Shown here in pieces: positions 1 to 4,761 of a stretch of DNA of 6,595 bases; position 1 is the first letter of the stretch; the number at the start of each line of letters is the position of its first letter. The notes beneath the pieces were generated by a model. That model saw only the letters and a list, made by a program, of their open reading frames with translations. It was not told the DNA's origin and ran no database searches. The stretch is from assembly GCA_900545165.1 (NCBI GenBank), contig UQYA01000094.1, forward strand, positions 1 through 6,595, written 5' to 3'. The stretch comes from an uncultured Collinsella sp. Lineage in GTDB: Bacteria; Actinomycetota; Coriobacteriia; Coriobacteriales; Coriobacteriaceae. The position numbers and the translations under genes were made by a program.

Positions 1-43
1 ACGAGCCTTATCGTCGGCAGCGTCAGATGTGTATAAGAGACAG
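1..43 (+). other. Illumina Nextera adapter plus i5 index (sequencing artefact)
   Basis: Bases 11-43 match the complete Nextera read-1 transposase adapter, beginning TCGTCGGCAGCGTC and ending in the mosaic end AGATGTGTATAAGAGACAG. Bases 3-10, GAGCCTTA, match what I recall as Nextera XT v2 i5 index S521. Bases 1-2, AC, fit the end of the P5 primer that precedes the index. The order primer end, index, adapter, insert is exactly that of a library molecule, so this is untrimmed synthetic DNA at a contig end and not genome. Genomic sequence begins at about base 44. Confidence 0.97.
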
Positions 44-47
44 GGGG

Positions 48-503
48 TTAGCTGCGGGGGCGGTGGCGGAGCTTGTCGATGGTGGAGTCGGTGCTGCGGC
101 TGCGGACTTCGGCAGCGGTTTGGCGCTTGCGGCGGTAGTCGATCATGCCTTGAATGATGGGCTTGCCAAAGCTCACGACATCATCGTTGTAGATGGCGGT
201 TCGGGCGGCGAGGAGGCAGTCGGTAAAGTCCATATGGGTCTTGCCAAAGAGTTTGACGGCAAGGGAGACAACGGTGGGCTCGTCGACCATGACGTCATCG
301 AGCAGCTTGGTCATGGCCGTCGCAATCTCCACACGCGGGACCTTGTAGACGTCACGCAGCGTAACGGCGACGCGCGTGATGATCTCGGGGTAGACGCGAG
401 CGGTGCGCGTGGCGATGACCTTGGCGGCGCGCGGTGACAGGACCTCGTCGTCGTCAAGCAGGTAGCGTAGGATGACGGTCTCGTCGATGATGTTGCTACT
501 CAT
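48..503 (-). CDS. PIN-domain toxin (VapC-like) of a type II toxin-antitoxin pair
   Basis: This is a predicted 151-residue PIN-domain ribonuclease, the likely toxin of the module; family members cleave RNA using a cluster of acidic residues and Mg2+. The N-terminus carries the typical first strand, IIDETVILRYLLDDD, with D7 as the first acidic ligand. E40 (in YPEI) is the probable second, and D92 and D95 in MDFTDCLLAAR are the third pair. The final strand normally reads TFD, but here it is SFGK (residues 111-114), so the last acidic residue is missing. Residues about 116-151 form a basic tail beyond the usual PIN end. The ATG at 503 has a ribosome binding site GAGGAAG (513-519, minus strand) 9 bases upstream. 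The start overlaps the antitoxin stop by 8 bases, which indicates translational coupling. The TAA at 48-50 lies only 5 bases inside the adapter junction but is in genomic DNA. The target RNA cannot be read from the sequence. Confidence 0.82.
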   Translation of the reverse strand: MSSNIIDETVILRYLLDDDEVLSPRAAKVIATRTARVYPEIITRVAVTLRDVYKVPRVEIATAMTKLLDDVMVDEPTVVSLAVKLFGKTHMDFTDCLLAARTAIYNDDVVSFGKPIIQGMIDYRRKRQTAAEVRSRSTDSTIDKLRHRPRS

Positions 504-819
504 GGATATCTACTTCCTCGGGACCCAAAATCGAATCGTCGCTTTCCGTGGCAAGGTATTCAACCCAGGCATTGCGCTCCTCGGCGCGGCGATTGGGGTC
601 ACCATATGCTTTGAGCGATCCATAGGCGGCGGTGCCGTCCTTTGAGCGCACGGCGACCGGCTGAAAGGGAAGCTTGCGCATCAAAATGCTCTGCGCGACA
701 AAAAGACGGACGGCCTCGGCGAGCGATGTGCCCATGGCGTCGTAGAGACGCTCGGCATGTTGCTTGTCTTCCTCGCGAATGCGCACCTGCAGGATGGCTC
801 GTTTTTGAGTCGATGACAT
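496..819 (-). CDS. RelB/DinJ-family antitoxin
   Basis: This 107-residue protein is the likely antitoxin for the downstream PIN protein. The N-terminal half looks like a RelB/DinJ ribbon-helix-helix: a short strand (AILQVRI), then the helix EEDKQHAERLYDAMG, then the helix SLAEAVRLFVAQS, followed by the characteristic LPFQP turn near residues 50-54. This domain would dimerise and bind the operator. The C-terminal half (about residues 60-107) is charged and probably wraps the toxin. I chose the ATG at 819 because AAGGGAGG (826-833, minus strand) sits 6 bases upstream; an adjacent in-frame GTG at 822 would leave only 3 bases. The gene comes first in the operon, as is usual for antitoxins, and its stop overlaps the toxin start. 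RelB/DinJ antitoxins are best known with RelE/YafQ toxins, so pairing with a PIN protein is less canonical, although I recall similar pairs in Gram-positive anaerobes. Confidence 0.82.
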   Translation of the reverse strand: MSSTQKRAILQVRIREEDKQHAERLYDAMGTSLAEAVRLFVAQSILMRKLPFQPVAVRSKDGTAAYGSLKAYGDPNRRAEERNAWVEYLATESDDSILGPEEVDIHE

Positions 820-825
820 CACTGG

Positions 826-833
826 CCTCCCTT
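826..833 (-). promoter_or_regulatory. Ribosome binding site of the antitoxin
   Basis: The minus strand reads AAGGGAGG here, 6 bases before the ATG at 819 but only 3 before the GTG at 822. The spacing decides in favour of the ATG start. Confidence 0.7.
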
Positions 834-845
834 AATGAGCGTGCA

Positions 846-861
846 ATATGAATAGTCATAT
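846..861. promoter_or_regulatory. Operator-like inverted repeat over the TA -10 region
   Basis: ATATGA-ATAG-TCATAT is a perfect 6-bp inverted repeat with a 4-base centre. It covers most of the proposed -10 element and the probable start point of the toxin-antitoxin promoter. Ribbon-helix-helix antitoxins usually repress their own operon by binding such palindromes, so an operator role is inferred from position and symmetry. Confidence 0.5.
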
Positions 862-885
862 ACAGCAACGGCTAATAATAGCCAA
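857..885 (-). promoter_or_regulatory. Candidate promoter of the toxin-antitoxin operon
   Basis: On the minus strand TTGGCT (880-885) resembles a -35 element. After exactly 17 bases it is followed by TATATG (857-862), which resembles a -10 element. Transcription would start near 850, about 30 bases before the antitoxin ATG and just upstream of its ribosome binding site. This is consensus matching by eye; no start site has been measured. Confidence 0.5.
870..883. promoter_or_regulatory. Second operator-like inverted repeat over the TA -35/spacer
   Basis: GGCTA-ATAA-TAGCC is a perfect 5-bp inverted repeat with a 4-base centre, overlapping the proposed -35 element and the spacer. Its centre lies about 23 bp, roughly two helical turns, from the centre of the palindrome at 846-861. 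That fits two dimers binding on the same face of the DNA. The half-sites of the two repeats are not alike, which weakens the case for a single shared binding protein. Confidence 0.4.
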
Positions 886-923
886 TTTTACAACCACTAC
901 TTTATTGCACTAGAGTAATTGAG

Positions 924-939
924 TGTAAACGATATTACA
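924..939. promoter_or_regulatory. TGTAA-N6-TTACA palindrome, possible Crp/Fnr-family site
   Basis: TGTAA (924-928) and TTACA (935-939) form a perfect inverted repeat around a 6-base spacer. This is the geometry of Crp/Fnr-superfamily sites (for example TGTGA-N6-TCACA for CRP). An anaerobically acting or redox-responsive regulator of this family would suit a formate/hydrogen operon, but the assignment rests on symmetry and context only. A 5-bp repeat can also arise by chance in AT-rich DNA. Confidence 0.35.
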
Positions 940-991
940 AACGTACTACATCCTTCAGAAATGAGTGTGAAATCTTTCTTGGGCGTACGCA

Positions 992-1059
992 TGTAATACA
1001 CTCACCTTTATAGCTTCTAGAGAATAATTCCAACCTGCCAAAACCCCTGCAATACACTC
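992..1059 (+). repeat. Direct repeat TGYAATACACTC, two copies
   Basis: TGTAATACACTC (992-1003) and TGCAATACACTC (1048-1059) are identical at 11 of 12 positions and start 56 bases apart. The core TACACTC also occurs inverted at 921-927, and a shorter relative (GAGTGT) at 963-968. Four occurrences of one hexamer within 140 bases suggest binding sites for a regulator. Confidence 0.45.
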
Positions 1060-1070
1060 GTATTGCAGGG
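1045..1070. repeat. Perfect 11-bp inverted repeat with 4-base loop
   Basis: CCCTGCAATAC (1045-1055) pairs perfectly with GTATTGCAGGG (1060-1070) around the loop ACTC. No U-run follows on the plus strand; on the minus strand GTTTT follows after two bases, which would make a weak terminator. It contains the second copy of the TGYAATACACTC repeat. It could be an operator, an RNA hairpin in a long leader, or a boundary between the divergent units. Confidence 0.55.
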
Positions 1071-1168
1071 CCTATGCTCAAGTTTGCCCCCTGCAACTGC
1101 GTATATTCAAACTGTATACCGTTGGAGAAATTCTACCGAGTGCCTGTTTCGCCGCATGCGCTCGATAC

Positions 1169-1223
1169 GCCGATGCCGGACCACGGGCGGTCCGGGGCAA
1201 CGTCGGCAGGGTCTCTCCGGCAT
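1169..1223 (+). promoter_or_regulatory. Structured leader upstream of hydN with alternative pairings
   Basis: One fold is a long hairpin: GCCGA (1169-1173) with TCGGC (1203-1207), TG with CA (1174-1175 with 1198-1199), and a 7-bp apical stem CCGGACC/GGTCCGG (1176-1182 with 1189-1195). Bulges lie at 1196-1197 and 1200-1202. A competing fold pairs ATGCCGGA (1173-1180) with TCCGGCAT (1216-1223), perfectly over 8 bp, and would break the first hairpin. The element ends 7 bases before the AGGAGG of hydN. Two exclusive structures next to a ribosome binding site suggest a riboswitch or similar leader control. A molybdenum or tungsten cofactor (Moco/Tuco) riboswitch is a reasonable idea given the molybdoenzyme downstream, but I could not match it to that consensus by eye. 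Confidence 0.4.
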
Positions 1224-1247
1224 GGGATTCAGGAGGGAGTGAACAAC

Positions 1248-1766
1248 ATGGGCAATAAACGAGTCGTAGCCGATTCTTCACGCTGCATTGGGTGCCAAAC
1301 CTGTATGGCGGCGTGCATCGAGGCACACGATATTCCCGGCAACATCGCCGCACCTCGCTTGCGTGTGACGCGCACCTACGAGATCTCCGCACCGGTGGCT
1401 TGCCATCACTGCGAGGATGCCCCGTGCGCGAAGGCCTGTCCTACGGGCGCCTTGTTCTTTGATCCAAAGAACCATCGCATCGGCGTCAACGAGGACAACT
1501 GCATCGGCTGCAAGAGCTGCGTCATGGCATGCCCCTTTGGCGCCGTGAGCGTGGCGACCACGCAGGTCCCCGTCTTGATGGGCGACGTTCGCGTGGGTTC
1601 GCAGACTAAGAGCTTCGTGCTCAAGTGCGATCTGTGCGTGGACCGTCCCGGCGGTCCGGCGTGTGCCGAGGCGTGCCCGACTAAGGGTCTCACCCTGGTA
1701 GACGAGGAGCGCTTGGCAGAACTGACCGCCGAGCGTGCCCGCGCCACCATCGAAAACGAGGCGTAG
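1248..1766 (+). CDS. hydN: HydN-like [4Fe-4S] electron-transfer protein
   Basis: This 172-residue polyferredoxin resembles E. coli HydN (175 residues), the electron carrier linked to formate dehydrogenase-H. Four cysteine groups with 16 cysteines in total are visible: CIGCQTCMAAC from residue 13, CHHCEDAPCAKAC, CIGCKSCVMAC and CDLC-N6-PACAEAC. These should bind four [4Fe-4S] clusters. The C-terminus (LVDEERLAELTAERARATIENE) follows the HydN pattern. No signal peptide or membrane segment is seen, so it should be cytoplasmic. I chose the ATG at 1248: an AGGAGGGAG purine run (1231-1239) precedes it, and homology begins there, whereas upstream in-frame codons give unrelated sequence. A GTG at 1239 is too close to the ribosome binding site. 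It is the first gene of the operon, 76 bases before fdhF, and probably passes electrons from FdhF or supports its maturation. HycB/HyfA-type labels are also possible for this superfamily. Confidence 0.88.
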   Translation: MGNKRVVADSSRCIGCQTCMAACIEAHDIPGNIAAPRLRVTRTYEISAPVACHHCEDAPCAKACPTGALFFDPKNHRIGVNEDNCIGCKSCVMACPFGAVSVATTQVPVLMGDVRVGSQTKSFVLKCDLCVDRPGGPACAEACPTKGLTLVDEERLAELTAERARATIENEA

Positions 1767-1803
1767 GCGGGCGGCCATACAAGCCCAACGATTGTCAAAT
1801 AAG

Positions 1804-1819
1804 TACCGATTAATCGGTA
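1804..1819. repeat. Perfect 16-bp palindrome between hydN and fdhF
   Basis: TACCGATTAATCGGTA is perfectly self-complementary. As RNA it could form a 6-bp stem with a TTAA loop. It lies 37 bases after the hydN stop and 11 bases before the fdhF ribosome binding site. No U-run follows, so it is not a terminator. It may be a protein-binding site or an RNA stability or processing element; the sequence does not distinguish these. Confidence 0.5.
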
Positions 1820-1830
1820 GCAGAGAAAGG

Positions 1831-1837
1831 AAGGAGG
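1831..1837 (+). promoter_or_regulatory. Ribosome binding site of fdhF
   Basis: AAGGAGG lies 5 bases before the ATG at 1843 and fixes that start. The reading frame is open upstream to 1735, but those codons lie in the end of hydN and the spacer. Confidence 0.85.
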
Positions 1838-1842
1838 GTGTC

Positions 1843-4065
1843 ATGGAGAAGCATAAAGTGATCTGCCCGTATTGCGGCGCCGGTTGCCAGTTTAACCTCT
1901 TGGTCCAAAACGGCCAGGTCGTGGGTACCGAACCGCTCAACGGCATCACCAATCAGGGCGAGCTGTGCCTTAAGGGCATGAGCGGCTACGACTTCATCAA
2001 CGACACCAAGATCTTGACTCCTCGCGTACTGCACCCGATGATCCGCCGCACTAAGGGCGCGGATCTTGAGCGCGTAAGCTGGGACGAGGCACTGGATTTC
2101 ACCGCATCTAAGATGCAGGCCATAATTGACGAATATGGTCCTAACGCTGTCATGACCACCGGCTCTTCGCGAGGCGGCGGCAATGAGGCGAACTACGTTA
2201 TGCAGAAGTTTACGCGTGCGTGCATCGGCACCCACAGCGTGGACAACTGCGCCCGTACTTGACACGGCCCTACTGTCCTCGGTCTGATGGACACGGTTGG
2301 TTCAGGTTGCATGTCATGCTCCATCCCCGGTATGGAGGATGCGGGCTGCATTTTCCTCTTCGGCTATAACCCTGCCGATTCGCACCCCATCGTCGCAAGG
2401 CGTATCGTGCGAGCCAAAGAAAAGGGTTGCAAGATCATCGTCGCCGATCCGCGCCATATCGAAACCGCGCGTATCGCCGATCTCTACCTTCCGATCAAGA
2501 ATGGTTGCAACGTCGCGTTCCTCAACGCCTTTGCCAACTGCTTGGTCAACGATGGCCTCTACGACAAGGAATTCGTCGCCGAGCACACGAACGGCTTTGA
2601 CGAGTGGTGGGAGACCATCAAGAACTACACTCCCGAATCCGTACAGGACATCACGGGTGTCGAGCCCGCGTTGATCCACCAAGCTGCCGAGATGTACGCC
2701 ACGGCGAAGCCCTCTGCCATCATTGGCTGGGGCATGGGCGTATGCCAGCAGAAGCAGAACCTGAAGACGGTGCACACCATCGCCTCCATCGCCTGCGTTG
2801 CCGGCCAGATCGGCAAACCCAATTCCGGTCTCGCGCCCGTGCGTGGTCAGAACAACGTCCAGGGCTCCTGCGATATGGGCATGCTGCCCAACCTGTACCC
2901 TGGCTACCAGAAGGTCACCGACCCGGCAGTGCGCGCCAAGTTTGCCAAGGCTTGGGGCGTGCCCGAGGAAAAGCTTCCGCTCGAGGAGGGCTACAAGCTC
3001 ACCGACCTGGGCCACCTGGTCGACGAGGGCAAGGTGCACTGCTTCTACAACTACGGCGAGGACCCGGTGCAGACCGAGCCCGATTCGGCCGGAATGCGCA
3101 AGACGCTCTCCGAACTGGATCTGTTCATTTGCCAGGACATCTTTATGACGCAGACGACCATGCTCGCCGACGTCATCCTGCCTGCCACCTCTTGGGGCGA
3201 GCACGAGGGTGTCTTTACCGCATCCGACCGTAGCTTCCAGCACTTTGACGCGGCCGTTCCGCCCAAGGGCGAGTGCCGCCACGACTGGGAGATCTTCGCG
3301 GACCTGTCTACGCGCATGGGCTACCCCATGCACTACGACAACACCGAGCAGATCTGGAACGAGTGCATTAGCCTGTGCCCCAACTTTGTGGGCGCGACCT
3401 ACGAGAAGATGGCTCCCGAGGGCGGCTACGCCCAGTGGCCCGTCAAGAGCACCGATGTGAACGACCACGGTACGCCCGACATGTTCGCTGGTGGCAAGTT
3501 CACCACCAAGGACGGCCGCGCCAACCTGATGGCGCACGACTGGGAGGCGCCCTCCGAGCTTCCCGACGATGAGTACCCGCTCATCCTGTGCACCGTCCGC
3601 GAGGTCGGCCACTACAGCTGCCGCTCGATGACCGGCAACTGCAAGACGCTGGCGCTGCTTGCCGACGAGCCCGGCTTTGTCCGCATGAATCCCGCGGACG
3701 CCCAGGCGCGCGGCATCAAGAACGGCGACATCGTCTCGATTCACAGCCGCCGCGGCCAGGTATACAGCCGCGCCGACGTGAGCGATCGCATCAACAAGGG
3801 CACGGTCTACATGACCTACCAGTGGTGGATCGGCAAGTGCAACGAGCTGACCATGCACAAGGTCGACCCGGTCTCGCATACGCCCGAGGACAAGTTCTCC
3901 GCCTGCCAGGTCGACGCTATCGCTGACCAGGTCTGGGCCGAGGGCGAGGTGGAGCGTCAGTACACCGAGCTCAAGCAGGCTCTGGTGGACGCCGCCGCTC
4001 CCCAGGACGTTGAGCCCGGCGCCGCCAAGTTCGACGACGAGACGCACGTGAACCAAATCGTGTAG
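1843..4065 (+). CDS. fdhF: Formate dehydrogenase-H, selenocysteine-containing molybdoenzyme (read through UGA at 2260-2262)
   Basis: This catalytic subunit oxidises formate to CO2 and protons at a molybdopterin centre and feeds electrons to the hydrogenase of formate hydrogenlyase. The 740-residue product aligns with E. coli FdhF (715 residues) almost throughout. Residues 1-60 hold one [4Fe-4S] cluster (C8, C11, C15, C42) with K44 next to it. The in-frame UGA is codon 140, the position of Sec in E. coli FdhF, in the context NCART-Sec-HGPTV, with H141 following. PVRGQNNVQG includes R334, matching the E. coli active-site Arg333. The motifs FGYNPADSHPIVA, TSWGEHEGVFTA and VREVGHYSCRSMTGN, and the YMTYQWWIG block of the C-terminal cofactor-binding domain, are all present. 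About 25 extra residues follow the E. coli end and look unstructured. No signal peptide is seen, as expected for a cytoplasmic enzyme. Automatic callers will stop at 2262 and restart near 2287; this is one gene and not a frameshift or pseudogene. A selA/B/C/D system must exist elsewhere. Confidence 0.96.
2260..2298 (+). promoter_or_regulatory. Selenocysteine UGA codon and SECIS-like hairpin in fdhF
   Basis: The TGA at 2260-2262 is followed by TGTCC (2274-2278), which pairs with GGACA (2289-2293) around a loop containing GGTCT (2281-2285). A short C2280-G2286 pair can close the GGTCT loop. From memory of E. coli fdhF, the SelB-binding loop is also GGUCU and starts 18 bases after its UGA; here the gap (2263-2280) is also 18. 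This is the expected place and loop for a bacterial SECIS. The lower stem is irregular by eye. Confidence 0.85.
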
Positions 4066-4086
4066 TCCCGTTCTCGTTGGCTATTT

Positions 4087-4129
4087 GGGCCGGGCGTCCC
4101 GTACGTTCGGGAGCCCGGCCCGTTATTTT
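4087..4129 (+). terminator. Terminator-like hairpin between fdhF and hyfA
   Basis: GGGCCGGGC (4087-4095) pairs perfectly with GCCCGGCCC (4113-4121). After a bulged G at 4096 an inner TCCCG/CGGGA stem continues to a 6-base loop (4102-4107). The run GTTATTTT (4122-4129) follows. This has the form of a Rho-independent terminator, with about 14 paired positions, high GC and a broken U-tract. It ends one base before the hyfA ribosome binding site, so it may act as a partial terminator or as an mRNA 3'-end stabiliser for fdhF. Confidence 0.75.
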
Positions 4130-4130
4130 G

Positions 4131-4138
4131 AAAGGAAG
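4131..4138 (+). promoter_or_regulatory. Ribosome binding site of hyfA
   Basis: AAAGGAAG lies directly after the U-tract of the hairpin. GGA is 7 bases before the ATG at 4144; the in-frame GTG at 4138 overlaps the site and is rejected as a start. Confidence 0.7.
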
Positions 4139-4143
4139 TGGGG

Positions 4144-4761
4144 ATGAACCGCTTCATCGACATCAACCCGGAGAGGTGCATCGGCTGCGGAACATGTCAG
4201 TCCGCCTGTGCCGACGCTCACCGGATGCAGGGTCTTCAGGATACGCCGCGCCTGGCGCTCGTGAAGACCGGCGGTATTTCGGCCGCCCTTGCCTGCCACC
4301 ATTGCGAGGGTGCCCCCTGCGCCGAGGTCTGCCCGGTGAATGCCATCGAGCACGATGGCGACCGCATCCACGTAAAGGAGCAGGAGTGCATCGGGTGCAG
4401 GCTGTGCGCCATCGCGTGCCCCTTCGGTGCCATCCATCCCGATGGCACGTCTATCGCCGGTGTCGCAGGCATGTGCGACCCGACGCCTTCGTATCCTAAG
4501 TCCCTGAGCAGCCTTCTTACGTGGGCTCCCGGCCAGTACACCTGCGCTGTCAAGTGCGATCTGTGCGCCTTCGATCCGGACGGCCCGCATTGTGTGGCGG
4601 CGTGCCCCACCAAGGCGCTGACCGTCATGGGCGGCGCGGCCGATCGCGAGCTCGACGAGGCCAAGCGCCTGCGCTCGATCGAAAACGGTCCGGTCGTCGA
4701 CGTTACCGCTGTGGCCCAGGGCCTGTCCGAGAAAGCAGAAGGGAGCGTAAACAATGGATAG
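4144..4761 (+). CDS. hyfA: Hydrogenase-4 component A, [4Fe-4S] protein
   Basis: This is a 205-residue iron-sulfur protein that links formate dehydrogenase to the hydrogenase-4 membrane complex. It resembles E. coli HyfA (205 residues) more than HycB: the N-terminus MNRF and the segment GLQDTPRLALVKT match HyfA well. Sixteen cysteines in four groups (CIGCGTCQSAC from residue 12, CHHCEGAPCAEVC, CIGCRLCAIAC, CDLC-N6-PHCVAAC) should hold four [4Fe-4S] clusters. An insert between the third and fourth groups (PSYPKSLSSLLTWAPGQ) is typical of HycB/HyfA and absent from HydN. No membrane segment or signal peptide is seen; it should sit on the cytoplasmic side. It is a paralogue of the hydN product, on the other side of fdhF. 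The stop overlaps the hyfB start by 8 bases, implying coupled translation. HycB is the alternative name; the Hyf-type partner downstream decides for HyfA. Confidence 0.9.
   Translation: MNRFIDINPERCIGCGTCQSACADAHRMQGLQDTPRLALVKTGGISAALACHHCEGAPCAEVCPVNAIEHDGDRIHVKEQECIGCRLCAIACPFGAIHPDGTSIAGVAGMCDPTPSYPKSLSSLLTWAPGQYTCAVKCDLCAFDPDGPHCVAACPTKALTVMGGAADRELDEAKRLRSIENGPVVDVTAVAQGLSEKAEGSVNNG

Larger units (their letters stand above)
834..1247. other. Regulatory intergenic region between divergent TA module and FHL operon
   Basis: No convincing gene lies in these roughly 410 bases. The part to about 1030 is much richer in A and T than the neighbouring genes, while the last 100 bases before hydN are GC-rich and strongly structured. 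Besides the elements listed separately, GTATA-N9-TATAC (1101-1119) forms a short inverted repeat. I looked for a clear sigma-70 promoter, a sigma-54 -24/-12 element and an E. coli-type FhlA box on the plus strand and found none that I would defend. The operon promoter must be here, but its position is not readable by eye. Confidence 0.7.

Noticed and set aside
27..437. Plus-strand ORF of 136 codons beginning MCIRDR
   Set aside because: Its start codon and first codons lie in the Nextera adapter (ATGTGTATAAGAGACAG translates to the well-known artefact MCIRD), and the rest is antisense to the PIN toxin.
1060..1130. Sigma-54 or E. coli-type FhlA control of the operon
   Set aside because: I searched for a TGGCAC-N5-TTGCA-like element and a CATTTCGTACGAAATG-like box in 834-1247 and saw neither.
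1074..1247. 58-codon N-terminal extension of HydN from the ATG at 1074
   Set aside because: The extra residues match nothing in the family, no ribosome binding site precedes 1074, and the ATG at 1248 has a purine-rich site and starts where homology starts.
834..1247. CRISPR array, tRNA or insertion-sequence end in the intergenic region
   Set aside because: The repeats are short, irregularly spaced and in both orientations; there are no regular spacers, no cloverleaf and no transposase remnant or flanking target duplication.
2314..4056. Long minus-strand ORF of 580 codons opposite fdhF
   Set aside because: It is a shadow of the high-GC fdhF codons: low-complexity Val/Leu/Gly/Ala/His-rich product, no recognisable domain, and strong homology on the other strand.
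2287..4065. Separate formate dehydrogenase gene starting at the ATG at 2332 or the TTG/ATG codons near 2287
   Set aside because: It is the continuation of fdhF past the Sec UGA; no ribosome binding site precedes it and the N-terminal cluster domain lies directly upstream in the same frame.
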